Below, in pieces: positions 32,617-42,170 of a stretch of DNA of 64,000 nucleotides (position 1 is the stretch's first letter; each line of letters starts with the position of its first letter). Source of the DNA: Chitinophagaceae bacterium UBA4411 (lineage in GTDB: Bacteria; Bacteroidota; Bacteroidia; Chitinophagales; Chitinophagaceae); NCBI GenBank assembly GCA_002400415.1, contig DGQP01000005.1:342243-406242 (forward strand), in the 5' to 3' direction. The notes under the pieces are model-generated. The model worked only from the letters and a program-made list of their open reading frames with translations, made no database searches and had not been told where the DNA came from. Both the position numbers and the translations under genes were made by a program.

Positions 32617-33549
32617 TCATTTCCCTTTTCCAAAATGTTTGAGATCCCGGATTTCTTTTTCAGAAAGAAAACGCCATTTCCCTCTTTCCACATTTTTCTT
32701 GGTGAGGCCGGCAAATGTAACACGGTCAAGGTTTTTTACATCATAACCCAGGTGTTCAAAAATGCGGCGAACGATGCGGTTGCGGCCGCTATGTATTTCC
32801 ACGCCAATCTGTGTTTTATCTTTCATATCGGAATAAGCCAGCACATCCACACTGGCGGGACCATCTTCCAGCACCACTCCTTTTAATATCTGGTCAAAAT
32901 CTTTTTTATCCAAAGGTTTGTTTAAAGTGACCGCATAGATCTTTTTGACTTCATTACTGGGATGGGTCAGCTTCTGGGCCAGTTCACCATCGTTGGTGAG
33001 TAATAAAACACCCGATGTATTACGGTCAAGGCGGCCGACAGGGTAAACCCGTTCTGTAGTTGCTTTCCCGATCAGGTCCAGCACAGTTTTTCTTTTTTGC
33101 GGATCATCTGTAGTGGTGATATAATCTTTAGGCTTATTGATCAGGATGTAAACAAGGTTTTTGGCCAGGAATATCTTCCTGCCATTTACCCTGACTTCAT
33201 CAGTGGCAGATACTTTATGCCCGGGCTCCGTCACCAGTTCATTATTCACTTTTACTTTGCCCTCTTTCACTATTTCTGCAGCTTCCCTACGGCCGCAGAC
33301 TCCTGCGTGTGCAATAAATTTATTGAGGGGCATGGAGCCGGCAGGCTCCGGCCGTTTATGAACAGCAGCAACCGGGACTTTTTGTCCTTTAATAACAGCC
33401 TGCTGGCCCCTTGCTTCAGCCTTTTTTTTCTCGAAGAATTCTTCCCGTTCTTTTTTGAACTTCCTTTTTTCCTGTTTGAACTGTTCTTTTACGGCGGCGT
33501 TACTTTTCTTTTTCGTGAACTTGTCGAAATGGGATGACTTTTTTTGCAT
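32617..33549 (-). CDS. rluB: RsuA/RluB-family 23S rRNA pseudouridine synthase
   Basis: A 310-residue protein made of a very basic N-terminal region (about 1-70, rich in Lys and Glu), an S4 RNA-binding domain (MPLNKFIAHAGVCGRREAAE), and the catalytic domain with GRLDRNTSGVLLLTNDG and the GRNRIVRRIFEHLGYDV end. The RRIFE motif fits RluB or RsuA. The Lys-rich extension is usual in Bacteroidota. RluB is the more likely name; the precise target base is inferred. Confidence 0.87.
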   Translation of the reverse strand: MQKKSSHFDKFTKKKSNAAVKEQFKQEKRKFKKEREEFFEKKKAEARGQQAVIKGQKVPVAAVHKRPEPAGSMPLNKFIAHAGVCGRREAAEIVKEGKVKVNNELVTEPGHKVSATDEVRVNGRKIFLAKNLVYILINKPKDYITTTDDPQKRKTVLDLIGKATTERVYPVGRLDRNTSGVLLLTNDGELAQKLTHPSNEVKKIYAVTLNKPLDKKDFDQILKGVVLEDGPASVDVLAYSDMKDKTQIGVEIHSGRNRIVRRIFEHLGYDVKNLDRVTFAGLTKKNVERGKWRFLSEKEIRDLKHFGKGK

Positions 33550-33603
33550 AAGCAGTGGTTTGCTGTTTTACAACAGTAATTTGATGAACCGCGAAGATAA
33601 CTA

Positions 33604-33637
33604 AAAGGCCTGTCCTTATTACAAGGAACAGGCCTTT
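33604..33637 (-). terminator. Terminator after the LTxEQ-repeat gene
   Basis: AAAGGCCTGTCCTT, short loop, AAGGAACAGGCCTTT (one bulged base) between the rluB start and the stop of the gene at 33658. T-rich on both sides, so it can act in either direction. Confidence 0.8.
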
Positions 33638-33657
33638 ATGTATGAATAAAAGGGTAC

Positions 33658-34299
33658 TTATAGCGTTTCCTGCATTTTACCGGGCTTCTGCTTTCTTTTT
33701 TCTTTCATTTTCTGTAATTGCTCTTCAGTCAGTACTGATTTCATCTTTTCTTTCTGCTCCTTCATCAGTTCCTTTGATTTTTCTCTTTTTTGTTCAGCTG
33801 TCAGGGCTTTATCTTCCCGGATTGCTTTCATTTTTTCTGCCATGGCTTTCCGGTTCTCCGCCATTTTTGCTGACTGTTCATCCGTAAGCTTCAGGTCTTC
33901 TTTCATCCGGGCTTCTCTTTTTTGACCCAGCTCTTTTGCTTTGGCAGCTCTTGCTTCTTTATCTTTTTGCAATTGTGCTTTTTGATCAGGGGTCAGGATA
34001 CTTTGCATTTTTTCCTGGTGTTCTTTCCTGAGAGATTCCATACGTTCCCGGCTTTCCTTTACCGTGATATTGTCCTGCTTGCGCAATTCTTCCATTTTTT
34101 TCTGTTGTTCCTGGTTCAGGGCTTTCACTTTTGCTTTTTGCTCTTCACTCAGGTTCAGGTTAGCTAATTGCTTTTTCTGCTGCATTTTCTGAGCAGCATG
34201 CGGCCTGAATCCATCCTGTTTCCGTTCAGGAATTTCCTGTGCTGATGCATTAACAACAACAAAAGCGGCGGCTAATACCGTTACGATTATTTTTTTCAT
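33658..34299 (-). CDS. Secreted LTxEQ-repeat protein (DUF4890/Spy-like)
   Basis: A 213-residue exported helical protein. The signal peptide ends near VNASAQ (residue 20). The mature part has repeated LTxEQ-type motifs about every 30-60 residues: LSEEQKAKVKAL, LTPDQKAQL, LTDEQSAKM, LTAEQKREK and LTEEQLQKM, separated by Lys/Glu/Met-rich coiled-coil sequence. Spy/CpxP chaperones and DUF4890 proteins share this motif, so periplasmic chaperone or stress sensor roles are possible. No two-component genes are adjacent. Confidence 0.8.
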   Translation of the reverse strand: MKKIIVTVLAAAFVVVNASAQEIPERKQDGFRPHAAQKMQQKKQLANLNLSEEQKAKVKALNQEQQKKMEELRKQDNITVKESRERMESLRKEHQEKMQSILTPDQKAQLQKDKEARAAKAKELGQKREARMKEDLKLTDEQSAKMAENRKAMAEKMKAIREDKALTAEQKREKSKELMKEQKEKMKSVLTEEQLQKMKEKRKQKPGKMQETL

Positions 34300-34447
34300 G
34301 GTTACTATTTAGAGATTTAGATGCCCGGGGAGGAAATAAACCTTCGCCCTGATCTGTTAAAAAAAAGTGGACGATTAACAGACTATACCCGATCCGGGTG
34401 GTTTAACCATAACTAAGAAATATTTCGTATTAAGGATAAACGGGTAC

Positions 34448-35497
34448 TTAAAGCGTTTCTTTATTGGCTAATTGTCCACAGGCGGCATCTATATCTTTTC
34501 CGCGGCTTCTGCGGAGACGGGCATTCACCCGGTTCTTGCCCAGGTAGGCCATAAATTCTTCCACCCTTTCCTCATCGGGTTTTTCAAATTTGGCAAAATC
34601 AATGGGGTTATACTCAATAATATTAATAAGATCGGCTGGTACCTGCCTGTAAATCTTGATCAGTTCGTCAGCATCTTTAATTGTGTCGTTGAAATTCTTG
34701 AAAAGAATATATTCAAAAGTGATCTCGTTCCTGGTTTGCTTATAGAAGTAATTCAGTGCATCAATCAGTGTCTTGATATTGTTGGTATCATTGACCGGCA
34801 TAATCTCATGACGTTTTGCATCATTGGCAGCATGTAAGGATAAAGCCAGTTTGAATTTTACGTTGTCATCCGCTAATTGACGGATACCTTTTGCCACACC
34901 AGCGGTTGAAACCGTGATCCGTTTCGGGCTCATTGCTAAACCATCTGCCGCGGTGATCCGTTCAATTGCTTTCAGCACATTTTTATAGTTCAGTAGTGGT
35001 TCACCCATGCCCATAAAAACGATATTGGTCAGTTTCTTTCCCTGCACTTTTTCGGATTGCTGGTTGATCAGCACCACTTCATCATAGATCTCATCATAAT
35101 CCAGGTTTCGTTTCCGGTCGATATAGCCGGTAGCACAAAACTTACAACTTAATGAACAGCCGATTTGTGAAGAAACGCAGGCTGTATTTCTTGATTCGGT
35201 CGGTATCATTACTCCTTCCACCAGGTGACCGTCCCAGGTTTTGAAACGGCTTTTGATCGTTCCATCGGCTGAATATTGGGTGGCATCTATACTTAATGCC
35301 GGTAATGTAAATTGTTCGCCCAGTTGCTGGCGGAGGTCTTTGCTCAGGTTGGTCATATCAGCAAAACTCATGGCCTGTTTCTGCCAGATCCATTCATATA
35401 CCTGCCGGGCCCTGAATTTTTTTTCGCCCAGCTTTTCAAAATAGGTCTCAAGCCCGGCCAGGGAAAGATGCCGTATGTTGTTCAGTACTTTTTTCAT
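34448..35497 (-). CDS. rlmN: Dual-specificity RNA methyltransferase RlmN
   Basis: Radical-SAM enzyme methylating C2 of A2503 in 23S rRNA and A37 of certain tRNAs. It has 349 residues: an N-terminal helical domain (VYEWIWQKQAMSFADMTNLS), the radical SAM cysteines in GCSLSCKFCATG, the GMGEPLLN motif, and a C-terminal region ending with a Cys (AACGQLA, near residue 342) which carries the second catalytic thiol. The -7 box at 35505 puts the transcript start almost at the ATG. Confidence 0.95.
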   Translation of the reverse strand: MKKVLNNIRHLSLAGLETYFEKLGEKKFRARQVYEWIWQKQAMSFADMTNLSKDLRQQLGEQFTLPALSIDATQYSADGTIKSRFKTWDGHLVEGVMIPTESRNTACVSSQIGCSLSCKFCATGYIDRKRNLDYDEIYDEVVLINQQSEKVQGKKLTNIVFMGMGEPLLNYKNVLKAIERITAADGLAMSPKRITVSTAGVAKGIRQLADDNVKFKLALSLHAANDAKRHEIMPVNDTNNIKTLIDALNYFYKQTRNEITFEYILFKNFNDTIKDADELIKIYRQVPADLINIIEYNPIDFAKFEKPDEERVEEFMAYLGKNRVNARLRRSRGKDIDAACGQLANKETL

Positions 35498-35504
35498 CAG
35501 GGCA

Positions 35505-35512
35505 CAAAGATA
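35505..35512 (-). promoter_or_regulatory. -7 promoter box of rlmN
   Basis: TATCTTTG on the minus strand, only 7 bases before the rlmN ATG, so the mRNA is probably leaderless or nearly so. The divergent thiolase gene begins 70 bases away. Confidence 0.55.
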
Positions 35513-35569
35513 ACCACTGCCAAACGGATTGATTGATTTACCGGATATTTGCCTCTTAAATGTAAATGA

Positions 35570-36766
35570 ATGAAGGATGTTTATATAATTGATGCTGTAA
35601 GAACTCCTGTCGGTAAGTATGGCGGTTCACTCGGCAGTATCCGCCCGGATGACCTGCTGGCTCATGTGATCCGGTCACTGATCCAGCGAAACCCTTCGGT
35701 GGATGTAAATGCTATTGAAGATGTGATAGCCGGAGACGCCAACCAGGCCGGCGAAGATAACCGGGATGTGGCCCGGATGGCGGCATTACTGGCGGGTTTA
35801 CCAGTGACTGTGCCAGGCAATACGGTGAACCGGTTATGTGCTTCCGGTTTGCAGGCTATTATGGATGCGGCAAGGCAGGTGATGTGCGGAGATGCAGAAT
35901 TGATCATCGCAGGCGGGGTGGAAAACATGACCAGGGCTCCTTTTGTGATGGCAAAAACTTCCTCACCTTATTCGAGGAATGTGGAAATACATGATACCAC
36001 CATCGGCTGGCGCTTCACCAATAAAAAACTGGCTGAGATGCATTATCCTTACAGCATGGGCGAAACGGCAGAGAATGTGGCGAAGCAATGGAGTATATCC
36101 CGGCAGGAGCAGGATATATTTGCCTTATCCTCCCAGCAGAAATATTTTGAAGCTGCCGCGGCCGGCAAGTGGAAAGATGAAATTGCACCCGTAGTTATCC
36201 TCGGTGCGAAAGAGGAGCAGATTTTATTTGAAGCAGATGAACATCCCCGGCAGTCGACTATGGATAAATTATCTGCATTAAAGCCGGCTTTTGCCAAAGA
36301 TGGAACGGTAACAGCAGGGAATTCTTCGGGTATCAATGACGGCGCTGCTGCGCTGCTCCTGGCCAGTGAAGATGCAATGAAGAAATATCATCTCCGGCCG
36401 ATGGCCAGGGTTGTGTCAATGGCGGTGGCAGGTGTTGATCCTTCCATTATGGGAATTGGTCCTGTACCCGCCACCAAAAAAGCATTGCAAAGAGCCGGGT
36501 TAAAAGTAAGCGACCTTGATATTATTGAATTGAATGAGGCATTTGCCTCCCAGTCAATTGCCTGTATCCGGGAACTGGGGCTTGATATTAATAAAATAAA
36601 TGTAAATGGCGGCTCAATTGCTATCGGCCATCCTTTAGGATGCAGTGGTGTTCGCATTTCCGCTACGTTGTTACATGAGATGAAACGAAGCGGAGCGAAG
36701 ATTGGTTTAGCAACAATGTGTGTGGGAGTGGGACAGGGTGCCGCTATTATCTATGAAAAAATGTAA
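35570..36766 (+). CDS. Acetyl-CoA acyltransferase (thiolase, PcaF/PaaJ-like)
   Basis: Degradative thiolase splitting 3-ketoacyl-CoA. The 398 residues show the nucleophilic Cys in NRLCASGLQAI (about residue 89), the ENMTRAPF loop, NEAFASQS, GGSIAIGHPLGCSG with the catalytic His and the second Cys in TMCVGVGQG. The EDNRDVARMA and MTRAPF features recall 3-oxoadipyl-CoA thiolases, but no other aromatic or fatty acid degradation genes are near, so the substrate remains open. Confidence 0.88.
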   Translation: MKDVYIIDAVRTPVGKYGGSLGSIRPDDLLAHVIRSLIQRNPSVDVNAIEDVIAGDANQAGEDNRDVARMAALLAGLPVTVPGNTVNRLCASGLQAIMDAARQVMCGDAELIIAGGVENMTRAPFVMAKTSSPYSRNVEIHDTTIGWRFTNKKLAEMHYPYSMGETAENVAKQWSISRQEQDIFALSSQQKYFEAAAAGKWKDEIAPVVILGAKEEQILFEADEHPRQSTMDKLSALKPAFAKDGTVTAGNSSGINDGAAALLLASEDAMKKYHLRPMARVVSMAVAGVDPSIMGIGPVPATKKALQRAGLKVSDLDIIELNEAFASQSIACIRELGLDINKINVNGGSIAIGHPLGCSGVRISATLLHEMKRSGAKIGLATMCVGVGQGAAIIYEKM

Positions 36767-36826
36767 TTTCAATTTTGATCCTGTAACTTTTTCAAAAATT
36801 CTTCGCAGAAACTCAAAAACCAACAT

Positions 36827-37204
36827 ATGAGAAAATTAATGCTTTCTTTTTTAGTTTTCAGCTTCACTTTTATTGCAACTGCTCAACAGGATACCACGTT
36901 GCAACAATATACCGGAAAATATAAATTCCCCGAAGGAAGTGTGGTGACAGAAGTTACTGTTGCCATTGAAAACGGGATACTCCTGGCTAATTCGCCGATG
37001 GGCAGCTCTGAGCTAAAAAAAACGGAGGCGGATATTTTCGAGATAGTAGCCTATGGCGGCACTGCTACGTTTAAACGGACAGAAGGTAAAGTGTCGGGTG
37101 TACACATGATCGTAGGCGATATAATCCTGGAGGGTATAAAAGAAGAAAATACAGTAATCCTGGCCGGTATTTGCAACAATTTGCGGGGATTATATCAGAA
37201 ATAG
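36827..37204 (+). CDS. Small secreted protein, lipocalin-like
   Basis: A 125-residue exported protein: signal peptide to about TAQQ (residue 20), then a beta-rich part (YTGKYKFPEGSVVTEVTVAIENGILLA, FKRTEGKVSGVHMIVGDIILEG) similar to the DUF3471-type lipocalin-like barrel found at the end of beta-lactamase-related proteins. It lies 60 bases after the thiolase gene. Function unknown. Confidence 0.65.
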   Translation: MRKLMLSFLVFSFTFIATAQQDTTLQQYTGKYKFPEGSVVTEVTVAIENGILLANSPMGSSELKKTEADIFEIVAYGGTATFKRTEGKVSGVHMIVGDIILEGIKEENTVILAGICNNLRGLYQK

Positions 37205-37446
37205 TTGACCATTTTTTCTAATTTATTAATCTGAAAGTAAGCAGGTTAGATAAACATTACCGTTCATATTATTTATTTGGCTATTCAATGCTCATATTCC
37301 TATTTTCGTGCAGCAAAATTTAACAAGATACTGTCTTAGTGTCGTGTTAATTTTTTTTTGACATCTTAGTATGTCTCCAATAAGCCAGATAAAACCACTT
37401 TTGAAAAGCTGAAAGGCTCTTATTATTTTATTTTAAATCAAAACAC

Positions 37447-40400
37447 ATGAGGAAATTGACTCTGCTTCTGCTGGGGGTTTTGTTGTTTGCAGGCCAGGCC
37501 ATGGCGCAAAAAACCATCACCGGCAAGGTTACCGATGATAAGGGTAACCCGCTTCCTAACGTTTCTGTAGTTGTAAAAGGTACCACCACCGGTACTACTA
37601 CTAAAGCTGATGGAACCTATTCATTAGCTGTGCCTTCAAATGCAAGGACGCTGGTATTTTCATCGGTTGATATGGCAACTCAGGAATCTAATATTACTTC
37701 TAACCCGATCATTTCTGTGATCATGTCTGCCCAGGCAAAGAACATGGATGAAGTAATCGTGGTGGCATATGGAACTGTAAAAAAAGGTGATTTTACAGGT
37801 TCTGCAAACCAGGTATCTAACGAGGATTTTAAAAACCGCCCGATTCTGAATCCGCTTAATGCTATCGTTGCGACTGGTCCCGGCGTACAAACGACTGCTG
37901 CAAATGGAGCTCCGGGTTCTTCACCTGGTATCCGGGTAAGGGGTTTTGGTTCTATCAGTGCAGGTTCAGGTCCCCTCTATGTAGTAGATGGGGTAGCGTA
38001 TGATGGGGGAATCGCCAATCTTAATACAGAGGATATTGAGACGATCACAACACTCAAAGATGCTGCTACCACCGCTTTGTGGGGTTCAAGAGCTGCGAAT
38101 GGTGTGATCATGATCACTACCAAGAAAGGTAAAAAGAATAAAAACAATCTCAGCTTTAAAGTATTACAGGGTTTCAGTTCCAGAGGTCTCCCGGAATATG
38201 ACAGGGTGGATGCTTACCAGTATTATCCTTTAATGTGGGAAGCATTGAGAAACTCTTTACAATATACTTCCGGGCAAACTGCAGCTGTTGCCAGCCAGAA
38301 CGCCACCAATGGTATCAAAACTCAGTTGGGATACAATCCATTTAACGTAGCAAACAATGATATTGTCAGAACAGATGGCACTCTCAACCCCAATGCACAA
38401 TTGCTGTGGGCAGATGACCTTGACTGGACAAAAGATCTTGTTCGCCTTGGAACACGCCAGGATTATGCAATCAGCTATAGCGGCGGTAACGAAAAATCGG
38501 ATTATTTCAGTTCATTTGGGTTTACCAATGAAAAAGGATTTATCCTTCGTTCTGACTGGAAGAGGTTTACAGGTCGTATCAACGTGAATACTCAGCCTGT
38601 AAATTGGTTCAAAACAGGATTAAATGTTTCTGCGTCTATTAATAACTCTAACCAGGCAAGCGATGGCAGCAGCACAGGGTATGTGAACCCGTTCTTTTTT
38701 ACAAGGGCAATGGGGCCAATCTACCCGGTATATGCGCACAATCAAACCACCGGGGATTATCTGCTGAATTCACTGGGAGAACGTTTCTATGATTATGGCA
38801 ACCTTAGTGCTTTGGGGATACCTAATCGCCCGGGAGGCGCTTCTCCGGGTCGTCATGTCATTGAAGAAACCAAATTGAACCAGAGTCTTTTCAAAAGAAA
38901 CACGATCAGCGGCCGTGCATATGGTTCATTGATCTTTACACAATGGCTGAAGCTCACAACAAATATTTCAGTGGATATTACTGATTATAACGGCAGCTCA
39001 TACGAGAATACCAAAGTAGGTGATGGGGCTCCTGCCGGAAGGGTTTCAAAAACAAACACAAAGACCACTTCGTATACCTTTAACCAGGTTCTTGATTTCA
39101 ACAAAAAATTTGGCAGCCACAACTTCTCGGCCCTTGCAGGTCATGAGAATTATGACTGGAATTACGACTATTTCTACGGGTTCAAACAAGGCCAGGTATT
39201 AGAAGGTAATGTTGAATTTGAAAATTTTTCAACAATCAACAGCCTGACTTCTCAGGTAGATAAACGTCGTATTGAAAGCTATTTTACCCGTTTCAATTAC
39301 GATTTCCAGGGTAAATACTTTATCAGTGGTAATATGAGATGGGATGGTAACTCCAGGTTCTCACCCGATGTGCGTTGGGAAAGCTTCTGGGGTGTTGGGA
39401 TAGGCTGGAGAATTGATAAAGAAAAATTCATGGATAAGTTATCATTCATCAATGCTTTAAAACTCAGAAGCTCATATGGCCAGTTGGGTAATGATGATAT
39501 CGGGACCTACTATGCTTATCCTGCATTCTACGCATTAGGTTATAATAATGCAGCCGAACCAGGTGCTTTACAATCTCAGTTGGATAACCCTTTACTGACA
39601 TGGGAATCAAATAATTCATTTGATCTGGGTCTTGATTTTGGATTATTTAAGAACAGGGTAAGAGGTAGTATTGAGTATTATGACCGCCGCAGCAATGGCC
39701 TGATATTCGATGTGCAATTGCCACTTTCTACAGGTGGATTTGTAGTGCCCACCAATATTGGTAATATGTATAACAAAGGATTTGAGATTGAGGTGGCTGG
39801 TGATGTGATCCGGAAAAGAGATTTTAACTGGGAACTGAAGGTTAATGCAAGTACAATTAAAAACAGGATTACCAAAATGCCTGATGCTAACAAAGAACAG
39901 ATATCTGGTACGAAGAAACTGGCTGAAGGGGTTTCCCGTTATGAATACTGGTTGCGTGAATGGTATGGTGTAGATGCCACTGACGGTGTTGCCTTATATA
40001 GAGCTAATACCTGGAATGCGGCCACCTGCCGTATATTCGATAACGGTAAAGGTGGAAAGGATACAGTGACCACAGACCTTAACAATGGTAAGTATCATTA
40101 TGCCGGTAGTTCTATCCCTAAATTGTTTGGTGGTGTTGAAAATACCTTTACCTATAAAGGGTTTGAGCTGAATGTACTGTTGCAATACCAGTTAGGTGGT
40201 AAAGTATACGATGGTACCTATGCTGCATTAATGCATGCTGGTACCTATGGAACAGCATTGCATGCCGATGCGCTGAAAAGATGGACAAAACCGGGCGATA
40301 TTACTGATGTTCCCCGTATGGATAACAGCAAAGTGGGTGTGTTTGATGCAGCAAGCGACAGATGGCTGATTGATGCATCTTTCCTGAACATCCGCTCTAT

Positions 40401-40599
40401 TACATTTTCTTACAAATTGCCAAAAGCACTGATTTCAAAAATGAAAGCACAGGATGGCAGTTTCTTCATCGGAACAGAGAATGTGGCGCTTATTTCCAAG
40501 AGAAAGGGAATGAATGTAAACCAGTCGTTTGACGGAACAACATCCAATACATATACTCCTGCCAGGATCATCACTGCAGGTCTTAATCTCAACTTCTAA
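37447..40599 (+). CDS. SusC/RagA-family TonB-linked outer membrane protein
   Basis: A 1050-residue outer membrane transporter. Parts: signal peptide (ending near MAQKT), CarboxypepD_reg-like domain (about 22-105, ITGKVTDDKGNPLPNVSVVV), a plug with MDEVIVVAYGTVKKGDFTGS, the SusC motif GFGSISAGSGPLYVVDGVAY and AATTALWGSRAANGVIMITTK, and a long barrel ending ARIITAGLNLNF. It pairs with the SusD gene 12 bases downstream. No ECF sigma/anti-sigma genes or hydrolases are adjacent, so the substrate is not given by context; peptides or glycans are the usual cargo. Confidence 0.96.
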   Translation: MRKLTLLLLGVLLFAGQAMAQKTITGKVTDDKGNPLPNVSVVVKGTTTGTTTKADGTYSLAVPSNARTLVFSSVDMATQESNITSNPIISVIMSAQAKNMDEVIVVAYGTVKKGDFTGSANQVSNEDFKNRPILNPLNAIVATGPGVQTTAANGAPGSSPGIRVRGFGSISAGSGPLYVVDGVAYDGGIANLNTEDIETITTLKDAATTALWGSRAANGVIMITTKKGKKNKNNLSFKVLQGFSSRGLPEYDRVDAYQYYPLMWEALRNSLQYTSGQTAAVASQNATNGIKTQLGYNPFNVANNDIVRTDGTLNPNAQLLWADDLDWTKDLVRLGTRQDYAISYSGGNEKSDYFSSFGFTNEKGFILRSDWKRFTGRINVNTQPVNWFKTGLNVSASINNSNQASDGSSTGYVNPFFFTRAMGPIYPVYAHNQTTGDYLLNSLGERFYDYGNLSALGIPNRPGGASPGRHVIEETKLNQSLFKRNTISGRAYGSLIFTQWLKLTTNISVDITDYNGSSYENTKVGDGAPAGRVSKTNTKTTSYTFNQVLDFNKKFGSHNFSALAGHENYDWNYDYFYGFKQGQVLEGNVEFENFSTINSLTSQVDKRRIESYFTRFNYDFQGKYFISGNMRWDGNSRFSPDVRWESFWGVGIGWRIDKEKFMDKLSFINALKLRSSYGQLGNDDIGTYYAYPAFYALGYNNAAEPGALQSQLDNPLLTWESNNSFDLGLDFGLFKNRVRGSIEYYDRRSNGLIFDVQLPLSTGGFVVPTNIGNMYNKGFEIEVAGDVIRKRDFNWELKVNASTIKNRITKMPDANKEQISGTKKLAEGVSRYEYWLREWYGVDATDGVALYRANTWNAATCRIFDNGKGGKDTVTTDLNNGKYHYAGSSIPKLFGGVENTFTYKGFELNVLLQYQLGGKVYDGTYAALMHAGTYGTALHADALKRWTKPGDITDVPRMDNSKVGVFDAASDRWLIDASFLNIRSITFSYKLPKALISKMKAQDGSFFIGTENVALISKRKGMNVNQSFDGTTSNTYTPARIITAGLNLNF

Positions 40600-40610
40600 A
40601 CTTTAGCACA

Positions 40611-42101
40611 ATGAAGAAAATATTATTTCGCAGTATGCTGGCATTATCGGTTCTTACCCTGATACTGCCATCCTGCAAAAAAGATTATCTCGAAACCAGC
40701 CCGACTGACCAGGTTGCACAAGGAGATATATTTAAAACAACAGCTAACGCCTGGAATGCAATTAATGGCATTCACCGTTCTCTTTATATTCAATATAATT
40801 CACGCCAGGACCAGGGAGGTCAGAGCAAGAATATGATTGATATGGATGTCCTTGGGGAGGACTTGGTTTTCCCGACAACCGGTAATGGATGGTTTATCAC
40901 CACCTATCGCTGGACAGATCACAGGAATGAAAATGCCTGGTCTCCTTATTTCAATTTCCAGTTTTACTATGACATCATTGCCAATGCAAACATGATCATA
41001 GCTAATATTGACAATGCTTCCGGTCCGGATGCTGATAAAAAAGTGATCAAAGGACAGGCTTTGGCTTACAGGGCATGGTCTTATTTCCAGATGATCCAGT
41101 TGTATGGTAAAAGATATGACAAGACAACAGCTAATGACGGGCTGGGACTTACTCTGGTACTGGCTCCAACTACAGAAAAACTGCCCCGTTCAACAGTCGC
41201 TGAGGTATATACAGCAATCGTTAATGATCTTAATGCTGCGATTACAGATCTTACAGGAGCAGCAGCAAGGGCAAATGCGTCACATATTAATGTAAATGTG
41301 GCAAAGGGGTTAAGGGCAAGAGTGGCACTGGCCATGCAGGATTGGACTACTGCTGCACAAATGGCAAGCGAAGCCAGGCAAGGATTTAGTTTAATGAGTA
41401 CTGCACAATACTTGCAGGGATTTAATAACTACACGAACCCTGAGTGGATGTGGGGAAGCCGCCAGGTGGCAGACCAAACCACTTATTTCTATTCTTTCTT
41501 TGCTTATATGTCAGCTGATTTTAACTCCACTAATATCAGAACGGCTCCGAAATGCATCAACTCTGTTTTGTACAATGCCATTACTGCAACCGATATCAGG
41601 AAGAGTCTGTGGGATCCAACAGGCACTAATGTTGCTTTCCCCACACCTCCGGGAGGGGCAAGATTTCCGTATATGCACCGGAAATTTCTGTCAGGCGGTG
41701 GTAGTGGCAGCAGCATAGGCGATGTGCCTATCATGCGTGTTGCAGAAATGTACCTGATTGAAGCGGAGGCTAAGGCAAGAGCAGGCGGGCAGGATGCAGC
41801 AGCGGCAGCAGCTTTATTTACGCTGGCCAAACAAAGAGATCCGGACTATGCATTGTCTACAAATACCGGCCAGGCGCTGATTAACGAGATTATGATTCAG
41901 AGAAGAATTGAATTGTGGGGTGAAGGGTTCCGTTTCTACGATTTAAAACGCCTGAATCTTCCTTTGGACAGAACAGGTACGAATCATAGTGCAGCAGTTG
42001 CAACTACATTATCAGTTCCTGCAGGAGACAAACAATGGGAGTTCTTAATTCCAAGAACTGAGTTAAATACAAACTCTAATTGTGTGCAAAATCCGCTTTA
42101 A
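40611..42101 (+). CDS. SusD/RagB-family surface lipoprotein
   Basis: Surface substrate-binding lipoprotein that caps the SusC barrel. It has 496 residues with a lipobox LILPSC (Cys22) followed by KKDYLETSPTDQV, the typical SusD start. The tetratricopeptide-like helices include ALAYRAWSYFQMIQLYGKRY, and the C-terminal motif IMIQRRIELWGEGFRFYDLKRL is the SusD signature. A terminator closes the pair at 42128. Confidence 0.96.
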   Translation: MKKILFRSMLALSVLTLILPSCKKDYLETSPTDQVAQGDIFKTTANAWNAINGIHRSLYIQYNSRQDQGGQSKNMIDMDVLGEDLVFPTTGNGWFITTYRWTDHRNENAWSPYFNFQFYYDIIANANMIIANIDNASGPDADKKVIKGQALAYRAWSYFQMIQLYGKRYDKTTANDGLGLTLVLAPTTEKLPRSTVAEVYTAIVNDLNAAITDLTGAAARANASHINVNVAKGLRARVALAMQDWTTAAQMASEARQGFSLMSTAQYLQGFNNYTNPEWMWGSRQVADQTTYFYSFFAYMSADFNSTNIRTAPKCINSVLYNAITATDIRKSLWDPTGTNVAFPTPPGGARFPYMHRKFLSGGGSGSSIGDVPIMRVAEMYLIEAEAKARAGGQDAAAAAALFTLAKQRDPDYALSTNTGQALINEIMIQRRIELWGEGFRFYDLKRLNLPLDRTGTNHSAAVATTLSVPAGDKQWEFLIPRTELNTNSNCVQNPL

Positions 42102-42127
42102 TAAATAAAGCTGATCAACCACAAGTA

Positions 42128-42157
42128 AAAGGGGCCGCCTAACCAGGCGGCCCCTTT
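42128..42157. terminator. Bidirectional terminator between susD and the ABC permease gene
   Basis: AAAGGGGCCGCCT, AACC loop, AGGCGGCCCCTTT: a 13-base perfect stem with A- and T-runs on either side. It can serve both converging genes. Confidence 0.92.
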
Positions 42158-42170
42158 GTATGTATTTTCG

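Noticed and set aside
37205..37446. A specific promoter for susC
   Set aside because: The gap has a TTTTTTTTTGACA stretch and TATGTCTC, but spacing and sequence do not match the TTTG/TAnnTTTG pattern well enough to call.
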